DNA from: a virus
DNA length: 60,478 bases
Reading direction: 5' to 3' (one strand)
Virus record (IMG/VR): IMGVR_UViG_3300010354_000096
Location: 1-60,478 of that record
Below are positions 47,597-57,771 of this stretch, in pieces. The first letter of the stretch is position 1. Each line of letters opens with the position of its first letter. Both the position numbers and the translations under genes were made by a program. The notes below the pieces were generated by a model. The model was not told where the DNA came from, did no database searches, and saw nothing but the letters and a program-made list of their open reading frames with translations.

Positions 47597-50500
47597 ATGA
47601 TTAAAAATGTTTTACTACACGTTTCAAGATCTTATACTCCTTATGTAAAATCAAGGTTAATATATGGAAACGGTCTTGCTAGTTATGGTGAATTGGATAA
47701 TGATACGCTTTTATATACTATGAATCAAGTAGATGGTAATGCAACAACTGTATCTGCCAGTATTACAAGTCATACTACCAACGCTGCTTTATTTGTTAAA
47801 TCTAATAATTCATTATGGGGATTTGGTGGCCAACCTTCATACGAGTTGGGTGATGGTACAACCACTACTCGCTCATCTCCTGTTCAAATAGGAACACTTA
47901 CCAATTGGAAATCGGTATCAGTTGGGTATTCACATACAATAGCAGTTAAAACAGATGGTACTCTTTGGAATTGGGGACATTCTTCTTCTTTATCAAGTTT
48001 ACCAATTATTTTACGCAGCTCACCGATTCAAGTAGGTGGTGACACTAATTGGACATTTGCTACGGCAGGTGACAGTTATTCAATGGCAATTAAAACCGAT
48101 GGTACTCTTTGGGGTTGGGGTAGTAATGCGTCTGGTTCATTAGGAAATGGTCAATCTGCATTTACATTTGGTAAAGTAGTATATGGAGATAGTTATGTAT
48201 CTGCTTCTGCTGGTGAATCCCATACCCTTGCTATTAAATCTGATGGAACATTGTGGGGATTTGGCGATGATAGTAGTGGTAGATTGGGTCAAGTACAATC
48301 ATCTAATTTTTTTAATAAAGTATCTATGCCGTATGGTACAATAGTATCAGCATCTGCAACCTGGGCAACATTGTCAGGAAACAATATTTTTGTTATTGCA
48401 ATAAATTCTGATGGAACAATGTGGGGTTGGGGAGCTAATGGAAATTATAACTTAGGAGATGGTACTATTACAAATAAATCACTACCGATTCAAATAACCA
48501 CAAGTAATAAATGGACAGACGTTAAAACTGGAAATTCACATACTATTGCAATACAATCAGACGGTACGCTATGGGGTTGGGGTACTAATAATGGAGGTAA
48601 ATTAGGTGACGGAACAACTACTACTCGTTCTTTACCAGTGCAAATTCCAGGTACAAGTAATTGGACTAAAATAGCAGTTGGAGGAGATAATAGTAATGCT
48701 ATTCGTTCCGATGGTACACTATGGGGATGGGGTGCAAACAATGTTGGACAAATAGGTGATGGTACAGTTGTGTCACGTTCATCACCTGTTCAAATAGGTA
48801 CATTAACTGACTGGTCAAAGGTAGATGCAGGACTTTCACATACAATGGCAATTAAAACCGATGGTACACTATGGGGTTGGGGATTAAATACAAGTGGACA
48901 ATTAGGTGATACTTCATTAGTTAATCGTTCAAGTCCAGTTCAGATTGGTACTCTTACTAATTGGAGTAAAGTGTATGGTGGCTCTTCTTGGACGATGGCA
49001 ATAAAAACTGATGGTACACTATGGGGTTGGGGTGGTAATGCAGACGGTAATTTAGGCGATGATACATCGGTTTCACGTTCTTCACCTGTTCAAATAGGTA
49101 CTCTAACTAATTGGGCAAATGTTTCTACTCGTGGTTATGTATTTACTATTGCAACAAAGACCGACGGTACTCTTTGGGCGTGGGGAAATGATTCAAATAG
49201 CTATTATTTAGTTGGTAATATGTTTTCTGTTACTCGCTCGTCACCCGTTCAGTTGGGTACATTGACAAATTGGACAAATGTTTTTGGTGGACAAGCCATT
49301 TCTTTACCTTTAAGTTCGGACGGTTTATATGCAGTAGCAGGTAGTAATTTTTTAGGTACTGGTTATAAAGTTACAATACTTAACGTTAGTTCACCTGTAC
49401 AAATTGGAGATAATAAAAATTGGCGAAATGTTTCAACAACAAGATTGTCTGTTCTTGCTTTAAAAACCAATGGTACATTATGGGCATGGGGTAGTAATAC
49501 AGCTGGTATTTTAGGAACTAATAATACAACCCAATATACTTCGCCAGTTCAAGTGGGCACACTCACAAATTGGAACTTTGTATCTAATGGGTATTCACAT
49601 ACAATGGCAATTAAAACCGATGGTACACTATGGGGTTGGGGTAGTAATTTTAGAGGAAATATCGGTGATGGTCAATCGTATGGTAGTATAAATAAAATTA
49701 ATGTTCAAATAGTAACTCCAACTGAATATGATACGAGCACTAACCATACGTTAGTTGTTAGAAACGATTATACACTATGGGCATGGGGATTAAATACAAC
49801 TGGTCAATTAGGTGATAATTCATTTATTGCTCGTTCAAGTCCAATTCAAATTGGAACTGATACTAATTGGTCAACTGTTTCTACTGGCGGTGGATTTTCT
49901 CATGGTATTAGAACAGACGGTACACTTTGGAGTTGGGGTACTGGTGGATCTGGTGTACTTGGTGATGGGACTGTTGTTGCTAAACTCTCTCCTGTTCAAA
50001 TTGGCACATTAACTAATTGGAGTAAAGTATCAAGCAACACAAACAATTCATTTGCAATAAAAACAGATGGTACACTTTGGGCGTGGGGATTTAATGGAAG
50101 TGGTTATACATTAGGATTATTTACTGATACCGCTAATCGTTCAAGTCCAACACAAGTTGGAACTGGTAACACATGGTCATCTGTATCTGCTGGTCTTTCA
50201 CACGGTATGGCGATTAAGTCCGATAACACACTATGGGGTTGGGGTTTTAATAGTAATGGACAAATAGGTGATAATAGTGTCAGTACAAGATTTTCTCCAA
50301 TTCAAATAGGTACATTAACTAACTGGGCATCAGTAGCATCTGGTCAATCACATACTATGGCGGTAAAGACTGACGGTACACTATGGGGATGGGGAATTAA
50401 TAACCTTGGACAAGTAGGTGATACTACTACTGTGTCACGTTCAAGTCCAGTTCAAATTGGGACATTAACTAATTGGTCAAAGGTTGCAGCTGGTACAAAT

Positions 50501-53500
50501 GTCACACACGCTGTTAAAACTGATGGTACATTATGGGCATGGGGTGATGGTTCTTCTTATACATTTGGTGCAGGTAATGCTATATCTACATCACGTTCAT
50601 CACCAGTTCAAGTTGGTGTTCTTACAAATTGGACAAATGTAAAAAATACACGAGATCACGTTGTAGCTATTAATAATAATGAATTATATGAAGCAGGTAA
50701 TAATATAACAGGTTGGTCATCCGATAAATCATCACCAGTTCAAGTTGGAAGTGGTAATGATTGGACGTATGTAGATGCTGGTAATGATTACACTATGGCT
50801 GTAAAATCGAATGGTACATTATGGGCATGGGGCTTAAATACGGATGGTAATTTGGGCGATGGTACAATTCTTCCAAAAGATTCACCTGTTCAAATTGGAA
50901 CTCTAACTAATTGGGCAAAAGTTTCAACAGGAAGATTACTTAACAGAGGAACTCTTGCTTTAAAAACCGATGGAACTCTATGGGCATGGGGGCAAGCTGC
51001 TTCTGGACAATTAGGCACAAATAATCTAACCTCATATTCTTCACCAGTTCAAATTGGTACACTTACAAATTGGTCTAATATTAGTATGGGTTATGGGTGG
51101 GCTTTTGCAACAAAAAATGACGGTACTTTATGGGGCTGGGGGCAGAATTCTATTGGAGAATTAGGAAATGGATTACCAACTGCAGTTTCATCACCTGTTC
51201 AAATAGGGGGTGCAACAAATTGGTCATTTGCTTATGCTGGTGTTAATTTACATAGTATTGCTGTGAAAACAAATGGAGAACTGTATAGTACAGGTGCAAA
51301 CAATAACAATTTACTGTTACTTGGCCGTTCAACTACACAAGAAGTAATTCCAATTAAAATTGGAACTGATACAAATTGGTCAAAGGTGTATGCAGGACAA
51401 TGGGATACATTTGGTATTAAAACCGATGGAACTCTATGGGCTTGGGGTAAAAATTCTGGTGGTAAATTGGGATTGGGTGATACGACTTCAAGAAATTCAC
51501 CAGTTCAAGTTGGAACTGATACTTGGTTGAAAGTTGTAAACGCTATAAGTCATACAGTTGGTTTAAAATCGGATAATAGTCTTTATGTGTGGGGTACTGA
51601 TAATCAAGGGTCTCTTGGTAGAGGTGCTGTTAATTTAACTCGTTTTACTCCAATAGATGAAGCAGGGTGGTCTGACATAACTGCAGGTGGTTTATCATAT
51701 ACAATGGGTATTAAAACTAATGGTACACTATGGGCTTGGGGTGGTAACAATAGTTCAGGCCAATTAGGTACAAATAACACAACCACATATGCTTCACCTG
51801 TTCAAATTGGAACTCTAACTAATTGGTCAAAGGTTGTAGCTGGACAGCAACACACAACTGCAATAAAAACAGATGGTACACTATGGGGTTGGGGTTGGAA
51901 TTCAACCGGACAAGTAGGTGATAATACTACTGTGACACGTTCAAGTCCAGTTCAAATTGGAACAGATACAAATTGGGCAACAGTTGATACATACGAAAGT
52001 AGTACAATGGCTATTAAAACCAATTGGACACTATGGGGTTGGGGATTAAATACAAGTGGACAATTAGGTGATACTTCATTAGTTAATCGTTCAAGTCCAG
52101 TTCAGATTGGTACTCTTACTAATTGGTCAACTGTTTCTGTTGGCGCAAATGGCGGAGTAGCGGTTAAAACAGATGGTACTTTGTGGAGTTGGGGGAGTGG
52201 TTTATATGGTGCATTAGGTGATAATACAACTGCTGATAAATCTTCGCCTGTTCAAATTGGAACTCTAACCAACTGGGCTAGTTGTGCACGAGCAACATAT
52301 TCTTCATTAGCAGTTAAAACCGATGGTACACTATGGGCATGGGGTATGAATTGGAATGCCCAACTTGGTATTGATCAACATTACAACGCATTTGGTGAGG
52401 TGTCAGGTACTACTCAAGTAACTGCTGCATCAACTGGTGAAGGAACTGCAAGTCATTATATAAAAACAGACGGTACGCTATGGGGTTGGGGAGTAAATAA
52501 TGGTAATGGTGTAGTTGGTGATAATACAAATGCTACTAAATCATCTCCAGTACAAATCGGTACAGATAATACATGGTCAAAAATAAAAGAAAATGCTCAT
52601 GTCATGGCGTTAAAAACCAATGGAACTCTTTGGAGTTGGGGTTATAACGGTAATGGAGAACTTGGACAAAATGATAAGGCAGCTCGTTCAAGTCCAGTTC
52701 AAGTTGGTACTGATATGAATTGGTATGATTTTGCTGTTGGTAGTGGCGGTGTTACGTTAGCGGTTAAAACCGATGGTACTCTTTGGAGTTGGGGTTATAA
52801 TTTTAATGGACAACTTGGACAGAATGATACAATATCTCGTTCAAGTCCAGTTCAAATAGGTACTTTAACTAATTGGAGTAAGGTTGCAACCGGTGGTAAT
52901 ATGGGTTTTGCAATAAAAACCGATGGTACACTATGGGGTTGGGGAATAAATAGTTCAGGTCAATTAGGTGATAATTCATTAATTGCTCGTTCATCGCCTG
53001 TTCAAATAGGTACATTAACTAATTGGTCATCGATTGCGGCAGGAGCAGGAACACATACCATTGCTGTAAAAACCGATGGAACTCTATGGACATGGGGACA
53101 AGGTACTTCTGGTCAATTAGGTAATGGTATTGATACAAATAATAGATCATTTCCAGTTCAAGTTGGTTTTGATACTAATTGGTCAAAAGTTTCTGCTGGT
53201 AACGCTTCTAGCTTTGCTATAAAGACAGACGGTAGTCTTTGGAGTTGGGGAAACTATATTCAAGTAGTAGGCGCAGCGTCTTCAAATCGCTCCTCACCTG
53301 TTCAAATTGGTGGCTCAAGTGATTGGTTAGAAATAATAGCAACAACTGATGGTAGTTCATATAATCAACCATTTTTAGCAATTAATACTTCTAATAAATT
53401 ATATACCGCAAGTGGAAATAATTTTTATGATTATGCATTACTGCGACCAATAACACGTTCAAGTCCAGTTCAGGTTGGAACTTTAACTAATTGGTCTGGT

Positions 53501-56110
53501 GTTGATATTGTAAACCATACAGTAGGTCTTAGTGGGTATAGCACGATTGCTTATAAAACAGATGGTACATTATGGGCATGGGGTGATAATCAAGTATATC
53601 ATCTTGGTACAGGAGAATCTACAACTGCATATAGGTCATCACCTGTGCAAATATCAAATGTATCAAACATTAATAAACTTAGTATTAATAAAACACATTC
53701 TTTAGCAAAGAATACTGCTGGTATTGTTTACTATACTGGTACTCAAGATTTAATAATTCGTGGTAATGTTACACCAAAATCCTCACCTGTTCAACTTTCA
53801 TCTGAGAGTTGGTCTGATATATCAGTATCGAATGCAAATTCTATGGCTGTAAAATCTAATGGTACACTATGGGGTTGGGGATTGAATCAAACATACGGTA
53901 CACTTGGTATTGATGGTGATGCAACTACGAATCGTTCAAGTCCAGTTCAAGTTGGTACTAAAACAAATTGGCGTATTGCAGGTAGTGGTTATCAATTTTC
54001 AATTGGAGTTGATAATTCTAATAATTTATTTAGTACAAATTATGGTGCTGTACTTATAAAATCGTCACCAATACAAATAACATCTGCTGTAAATTGGAGT
54101 TCATTGTCAGCGGGAAATTCATTCACTATGGGTGTAAAAACCGATGGTACGCTATGGGGTTGGGGACAAAATAATATAGGTCAATTAGGTGACAATACAG
54201 TCATACCACGTTCAAGTCCAATTCAAATAGGTACTCTAACTAATTGGTCAAAGGTTACTGCGGCACAATCACAAACCATAGCAGTTAAAACCGATGGTAC
54301 ACTATGGGCATGGGGATATAATGGACTTGGGGCTTTAGGAACTGGCAATACAACAAATCGTTCAAGTCCAGTTCAGATTGGTACTCTTACTAATTGGTCT
54401 GGTATATGGACTATGTGGGATTCAAGTTTTGCAATAAAAACAGATGGTACTTTATGGTCATGGGGTTATAATGGTTTTGGACAGTTAGGAACTGGTAATA
54501 CACTTGGACTTTCCTCTCCAGTTCAAGTTGGTACATTAACTAATTGGTCAAAGGTGTTTAACGGTCAATCATCACAAACCATGGCAATAAAAACCGATGG
54601 AACTCTGTGGGGTTGGGGTTATAATCTTTATGGTATGGTTGGTGATGGAACAACTACTAATCGTTCAAGTCCAGTTCAAATCGGTACTCTTACTACTTGG
54701 TCAGGTCTTGTAACAGGAAATAATCTTACAGTTGCCGTTAAAACTGATGGTACTCTTTGGAATTGGGGTGTTGGTGGAGTTTTTGGTAATGCAAAACTAA
54801 GTACAGCAAGGTCAAACCTTATGCAATTAAGTGAAAGGAATTGGCAATCAGTAGCTGCTTCAGGTGGTCATGTAATTGCTTTAGCAACCGATGGTACACT
54901 ATGGAGTTGGGGAAGTGTTAATAATGCTGGACAACTTGGACACGGTGAGTTAGTAATTAAGTCCGCTCCATTCCAAATTGGATTTCTTAATACATGGGCA
55001 AGTGTTGCTGCTGGTAATGGTATTAGTGGTGCAATAAAAACTGATGGTACATTGTGGACATGGGGACAGAATGGGTATGGTGGATTAGGAACTAATAACA
55101 CAGCGCTTCGTTCAAGTCCAGTTCAGATTGGTACTGATACTAATTGGTCTAAAATTTCTATGAGTGAATATGATACTATAGCAGTTAAAACCAATGGTAC
55201 TCTGTGGGCTTGGGGTTATAATTTTTATGGAGAATTAGGTGACGGAACAGCCGTGAGTAGATCATCACCAGTTCAAATTGGTACTGATACTAATTGGTAT
55301 GATGTTGCTACTGGTGTTTATTTTACTCTTGCAACAAAAACCGATGGTACTCTGTGGGCATGGGGATTAAATACTGCAGGTCAATTAGGACAGAATAATA
55401 CGGTAACTGCACGTTCAAGTCCAGTTCAAATTGGAACTCTGACTAATTGGTCAAAGATTACAGGTGGTACGTATAACGCCATGGCAATAAAAACCGATGG
55501 AACTCTTTGGGGTTGGGGTTATGGTGATTCTGGTAGATTGGGTACTAATGATACAATTAGTCGTTCCTCACCGGTTCAAATAGGTACTTTAACTAATTGG
55601 TCAAGTGTTTCTGCAGCAGTAACAAATCAAGTTCATGCTATTAAAACAGATGGTACACTATGGGCGTGGGGTATTAATACGAATGGTGCTTACGGTAACG
55701 GTGATACAATAACTCGTTCAAGTCCAGTTCAAATCGGTACTTTAACTAATTGGACTACAGTTTCTTCTGCTACGTCAAACGTAATGGTAATAAATTCAAG
55801 TTACAAAATGTACTCAGCTGGTGCAAACAATGGAAACTTGGGTTATTGGATTTATGACGGTAATAATAGGTCTTCTCCTATACAAGTTGGAGCTGATGCA
55901 AATTGGACAAGTGCTATGAGTGGTTTTAGTGGTGCTGATATTATAAGAACAGACGGTACACTATGGTCATGGGGTAATAACAATTTTTATGGACAAATAG
56001 GTGATGGGACTACAGTAAACAAATCATCACCAGTACAGGTTGGCTCACTTACTTTTTGGAAAACAATAAGTACAGGATATAATCACAGAGTGGGAATAGT
56101 TGAATATTAA
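47597..56110 (+). CDS. Giant RCC1-repeat protein, probable tail adhesin
   Basis: 2837 residues from ATG 47597, which has GAGG seven bases upstream; a longer frame from 47555 lies inside the previous gene and is rejected. After some 20 residues the whole chain is RCC1 units of about 50 residues: W-x-x-V-x-x-G-x-x-H-x-x-A-I-KTDGTLWGWGxNxxGQLGDxT-x-x-x-RSSPVQIGTLTN. By eye I count 55 whole units, plus a half-unit at the N-terminus (IYGNGLASYGELDND) and the complementary half at the C-terminus (WKTISTGYNHRVGIVEY), which makes 56 blades, or eight seven-bladed propellers. At least seven units are degenerate (for example ELYEAGNNI, KLYTASGNN). There is no signal peptide or membrane segment. The position at the end of the fibre cassette suggests a virion adhesin; binding partner unknown. 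Confidence 0.82.
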   Translation: MIKNVLLHVSRSYTPYVKSRLIYGNGLASYGELDNDTLLYTMNQVDGNATTVSASITSHTTNAALFVKSNNSLWGFGGQPSYELGDGTTTTRSSPVQIGTLTNWKSVSVGYSHTIAVKTDGTLWNWGHSSSLSSLPIILRSSPIQVGGDTNWTFATAGDSYSMAIKTDGTLWGWGSNASGSLGNGQSAFTFGKVVYGDSYVSASAGESHTLAIKSDGTLWGFGDDSSGRLGQVQSSNFFNKVSMPYGTIVSASATWATLSGNNIFVIAINSDGTMWGWGANGNYNLGDGTITNKSLPIQITTSNKWTDVKTGNSHTIAIQSDGTLWGWGTNNGGKLGDGTTTTRSLPVQIPGTSNWTKIAVGGDNSNAIRSDGTLWGWGANNVGQIGDGTVVSRSSPVQIGTLTDWSKVDAGLSHTMAIKTDGTLWGWGLNTSGQLGDTSLVNRSSPVQIGTLTNWSKVYGGSSWTMAIKTDGTLWGWGGNADGNLGDDTSVSRSSPVQIGTLTNWANVSTRGYVFTIATKTDGTLWAWGNDSNSYYLVGNMFSVTRSSPVQLGTLTNWTNVFGGQAISLPLSSDGLYAVAGSNFLGTGYKVTILNVSSPVQIGDNKNWRNVSTTRLSVLALKTNGTLWAWGSNTAGILGTNNTTQYTSPVQVGTLTNWNFVSNGYSHTMAIKTDGTLWGWGSNFRGNIGDGQSYGSINKINVQIVTPTEYDTSTNHTLVVRNDYTLWAWGLNTTGQLGDNSFIARSSPIQIGTDTNWSTVSTGGGFSHGIRTDGTLWSWGTGGSGVLGDGTVVAKLSPVQIGTLTNWSKVSSNTNNSFAIKTDGTLWAWGFNGSGYTLGLFTDTANRSSPTQVGTGNTWSSVSAGLSHGMAIKSDNTLWGWGFNSNGQIGDNSVSTRFSPIQIGTLTNWASVASGQSHTMAVKTDGTLWGWGINNLGQVGDTTTVSRSSPVQIGTLTNWSKVAAGTNVTHAVKTDGTLWAWGDGSSYTFGAGNAISTSRSSPVQVGVLTNWTNVKNTRDHVVAINNNELYEAGNNITGWSSDKSSPVQVGSGNDWTYVDAGNDYTMAVKSNGTLWAWGLNTDGNLGDGTILPKDSPVQIGTLTNWAKVSTGRLLNRGTLALKTDGTLWAWGQAASGQLGTNNLTSYSSPVQIGTLTNWSNISMGYGWAFATKNDGTLWGWGQNSIGELGNGLPTAVSSPVQIGGATNWSFAYAGVNLHSIAVKTNGELYSTGANNNNLLLLGRSTTQEVIPIKIGTDTNWSKVYAGQWDTFGIKTDGTLWAWGKNSGGKLGLGDTTSRNSPVQVGTDTWLKVVNAISHTVGLKSDNSLYVWGTDNQGSLGRGAVNLTRFTPIDEAGWSDITAGGLSYTMGIKTNGTLWAWGGNNSSGQLGTNNTTTYASPVQIGTLTNWSKVVAGQQHTTAIKTDGTLWGWGWNSTGQVGDNTTVTRSSPVQIGTDTNWATVDTYESSTMAIKTNWTLWGWGLNTSGQLGDTSLVNRSSPVQIGTLTNWSTVSVGANGGVAVKTDGTLWSWGSGLYGALGDNTTADKSSPVQIGTLTNWASCARATYSSLAVKTDGTLWAWGMNWNAQLGIDQHYNAFGEVSGTTQVTAASTGEGTASHYIKTDGTLWGWGVNNGNGVVGDNTNATKSSPVQIGTDNTWSKIKENAHVMALKTNGTLWSWGYNGNGELGQNDKAARSSPVQVGTDMNWYDFAVGSGGVTLAVKTDGTLWSWGYNFNGQLGQNDTISRSSPVQIGTLTNWSKVATGGNMGFAIKTDGTLWGWGINSSGQLGDNSLIARSSPVQIGTLTNWSSIAAGAGTHTIAVKTDGTLWTWGQGTSGQLGNGIDTNNRSFPVQVGFDTNWSKVSAGNASSFAIKTDGSLWSWGNYIQVVGAASSNRSSPVQIGGSSDWLEIIATTDGSSYNQPFLAINTSNKLYTASGNNFYDYALLRPITRSSPVQVGTLTNWSGVDIVNHTVGLSGYSTIAYKTDGTLWAWGDNQVYHLGTGESTTAYRSSPVQISNVSNINKLSINKTHSLAKNTAGIVYYTGTQDLIIRGNVTPKSSPVQLSSESWSDISVSNANSMAVKSNGTLWGWGLNQTYGTLGIDGDATTNRSSPVQVGTKTNWRIAGSGYQFSIGVDNSNNLFSTNYGAVLIKSSPIQITSAVNWSSLSAGNSFTMGVKTDGTLWGWGQNNIGQLGDNTVIPRSSPIQIGTLTNWSKVTAAQSQTIAVKTDGTLWAWGYNGLGALGTGNTTNRSSPVQIGTLTNWSGIWTMWDSSFAIKTDGTLWSWGYNGFGQLGTGNTLGLSSPVQVGTLTNWSKVFNGQSSQTMAIKTDGTLWGWGYNLYGMVGDGTTTNRSSPVQIGTLTTWSGLVTGNNLTVAVKTDGTLWNWGVGGVFGNAKLSTARSNLMQLSERNWQSVAASGGHVIALATDGTLWSWGSVNNAGQLGHGELVIKSAPFQIGFLNTWASVAAGNGISGAIKTDGTLWTWGQNGYGGLGTNNTALRSSPVQIGTDTNWSKISMSEYDTIAVKTNGTLWAWGYNFYGELGDGTAVSRSSPVQIGTDTNWYDVATGVYFTLATKTDGTLWAWGLNTAGQLGQNNTVTARSSPVQIGTLTNWSKITGGTYNAMAIKTDGTLWGWGYGDSGRLGTNDTISRSSPVQIGTLTNWSSVSAAVTNQVHAIKTDGTLWAWGINTNGAYGNGDTITRSSPVQIGTLTNWTTVSSATSNVMVINSSYKMYSAGANNGNLGYWIYDGNNRSSPIQVGADANWTSAMSGFSGADIIRTDGTLWSWGNNNFYGQIGDGTTVNKSSPVQVGSLTFWKTISTGYNHRVGIVEY
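48866..48964 (+). repeat. 99-base exact duplicate, copy 1
   Basis: Identical to 52028-52126 over 99 bases by direct comparison, within the RCC1 gene. It covers two-thirds of a blade (from TLWGWGLNTSGQLGD to the next NW). The flanks differ on both sides. Confidence 0.9.
52028..52126 (+). repeat. 99-base exact duplicate, copy 2
   Basis: Second copy of 48866-48964. Just before it the usual KTDGTLW reads KTNWTLW, as if the junction of a conversion or duplication fell there. Confidence 0.9.
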
Positions 56111-56120
56111 TAAAATAATA

Positions 56121-56152
56121 TTTGTATTCCTACTCTAAATTTTGTATATTTA
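56121..56152 (+). promoter_or_regulatory. Bacteroidota-type promoter for the sugar-enzyme operon
   Basis: TTTG (56121-56124), a spacer of exactly 20 bases, then TATATTTA (56145-56152), one mismatch from TAnnTTTG. It has the same geometry as the primase promoter. It would give a leader of about 30 bases to ATG 56192. Confidence 0.55.
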
Positions 56153-56191
56153 CAATCAATTTATTAAAAACAATAAAAAAAGGTTACGTTT

Positions 56192-57196
56192 ATGAGTAAA
56201 AAGGCTATGCATCCATTGGATTTGGCATTGGAAGCATCTATTAATGGTAATCCAGAAATTAGTGAAGACATTCTGAGAAATCAACCACAGAATGATACAC
56301 GAGTTTTATTCAATTTGGGTTGGCATGAAATGCGAAAAGGCAATATGAAGAAAGCGTTTGAACATTTCAACTACGGTAGATACATAAATGTGTTTGGTCT
56401 TCCTGCTTTACCAGGAAAAATTTGGAAAGATGAAGATTTGACTAATAAAACACTTCTTTTTAGATGCGAAGGTGGATATGGCGATCAAATTCTTAACTTT
56501 CGTTTTGCTAAACGATTTGAAGAGATGGGTGCAAAGGTATTAGTTTCATGTGCTCCAGAATTAAAAGAGTTATTTTCAAGACATGGATTTATTTGTGTTG
56601 ATAATGAAGTAGTTATGGGTTGCCACTATGATTATTGGATTCCTGCAATGTCCGCTGCCTATGTTTTAGATATGGAGTATGAGGATTTAGATGGAAAACC
56701 TTTTTTATTTACGAAAGAAAAAAGAAATTTATTTTCTAAGAAAGGAAATTTGAAAGTTGGTATTCGTTGGAGTGGTTCACCTGAGTTTGAAGATGAACAA
56801 CATAGAAGATTTAATCCAGAATTAATGATAGACTTACATGATGTTCCAAATACAACATTTTATTCTTTACAAAGAGATGAAAATTGTGTAGATGGACTTC
56901 CATTTGGCGATATGCGTGATCAAATGAAAACATGGGACGATACTGCTTCTATTATTGCGGGATGTGATGTAATAATTACTTCATGTACTTCAATCGCACA
57001 CCTTTCCGCTGCTATGGGAGTTCCAACTTGGATAGTTACACCGATTATGCCTTACTACACATGGGTAGTACCAGGTGATACTTCACGATGGTATGACTCA
57101 GTAAGATTATTCAGACAAGAAAAATATGGAGAATGGGAAGCACCATTCGCTAAAATCAGAGAAGAACTCACTAAATTAGCGGAAAACCACAAATGA
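56192..57196 (+). CDS. TPR-glycosyltransferase (GT9/heptosyltransferase-like)
   Basis: 334 residues. Residues 1-65 resemble a short TPR-like helical region (VLFNLGWHEMRKGNMKKAFE). The C-terminal half has the GT-B, glycosyltransferase family 9-like pattern: KVGIRWSGSPEFEDEQHR at about 188-206 and a nucleotide-sugar-binding segment DVIITSCTSIAHLSAAMGVP near 260-280. The N-terminal domain has RCEGGYGDQILNFRFAKRF (phosphate-loop-like). It would transfer a sugar from an activated donor; the acceptor could be virion fibres or host glycan. Its ATG follows AAAAAAAGG. It overlaps the next gene by four bases (ATGA). Confidence 0.72.
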   Translation: MSKKAMHPLDLALEASINGNPEISEDILRNQPQNDTRVLFNLGWHEMRKGNMKKAFEHFNYGRYINVFGLPALPGKIWKDEDLTNKTLLFRCEGGYGDQILNFRFAKRFEEMGAKVLVSCAPELKELFSRHGFICVDNEVVMGCHYDYWIPAMSAAYVLDMEYEDLDGKPFLFTKEKRNLFSKKGNLKVGIRWSGSPEFEDEQHRRFNPELMIDLHDVPNTTFYSLQRDENCVDGLPFGDMRDQMKTWDDTASIIAGCDVIITSCTSIAHLSAAMGVPTWIVTPIMPYYTWVVPGDTSRWYDSVRLFRQEKYGEWEAPFAKIREELTKLAENHK

Positions 57197-57771
57197 TGCC
57201 ACATTATTATCACTACATACATGGATGGTTTGTCCAAGAGAATGTATACACTCAGATGGTTGATTCTTGCAATGATACAGATAATTACCATTTTGTTGAA
57301 ATAGGTAGTTGGAAAGGAAGAAGTTCTTGCTTTATGGGTGTAGAAATACTAAATAGCGGTAAAAAAATTAAATTCGATTGTGTTGATACGTGGTTAGGTT
57401 CAGAAGAACATACAAATCCTAAATCTTCACACTATGAACCACTTCTTGAAATACCAGACGGACTTTACAATGAATTTATACATAACATTGAACCTATTAA
57501 TAAGGTTGTTAATCCGATAAGAATGACTTCGGTAGAAGCATCTAAACTATATGAAGATGAAAGTTTAGATTTTGTTTATATAGATGGTGCACACGATTAT
57601 GTTAGTGTGAAGCAAGATATTGAACATTGGTATCCGAAAGTAAAAAAAGGTGGTTATATTGCTGGCGATGATTTTGATATTTGGGCAGGTGTTCCTGCTG
57701 CGGTAAGAGAATGTTTTGGAAATGATTTTAATATAATAAGAGGTATAACATGGTTGAAAAAGAAAATTTAA
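57193..57771 (+). CDS. Class I SAM-dependent methyltransferase (Methyltransf_24-like)
   Basis: 192 residues. SAM-binding motif I is FVEIGSWKGRSSCFMG (about residues 35-50), with an acidic residue after strand 2 (KFDCVDTW) and the motif-IV-like segment LDFVYIDGAHDYVSVKQDI (about 127-145), followed by KKGGYIAGDDFD. These are typical of the small methyltransferases found with sugar-modifying genes. Start overlaps the glycosyltransferase stop; its end overlaps the next gene by 22 bases. It probably methylates the sugar or protein target of the flanking transferases. Confidence 0.78.
   Translation: MMPHYYHYIHGWFVQENVYTQMVDSCNDTDNYHFVEIGSWKGRSSCFMGVEILNSGKKIKFDCVDTWLGSEEHTNPKSSHYEPLLEIPDGLYNEFIHNIEPINKVVNPIRMTSVEASKLYEDESLDFVYIDGAHDYVSVKQDIEHWYPKVKKGGYIAGDDFDIWAGVPAAVRECFGNDFNIIRGITWLKKKI

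Noticed and set aside
47597-56110. Diversity-generating retroelement variable region
   Set aside because: No reverse transcriptase or template repeat is present, and blade differences are not limited to adenine positions.
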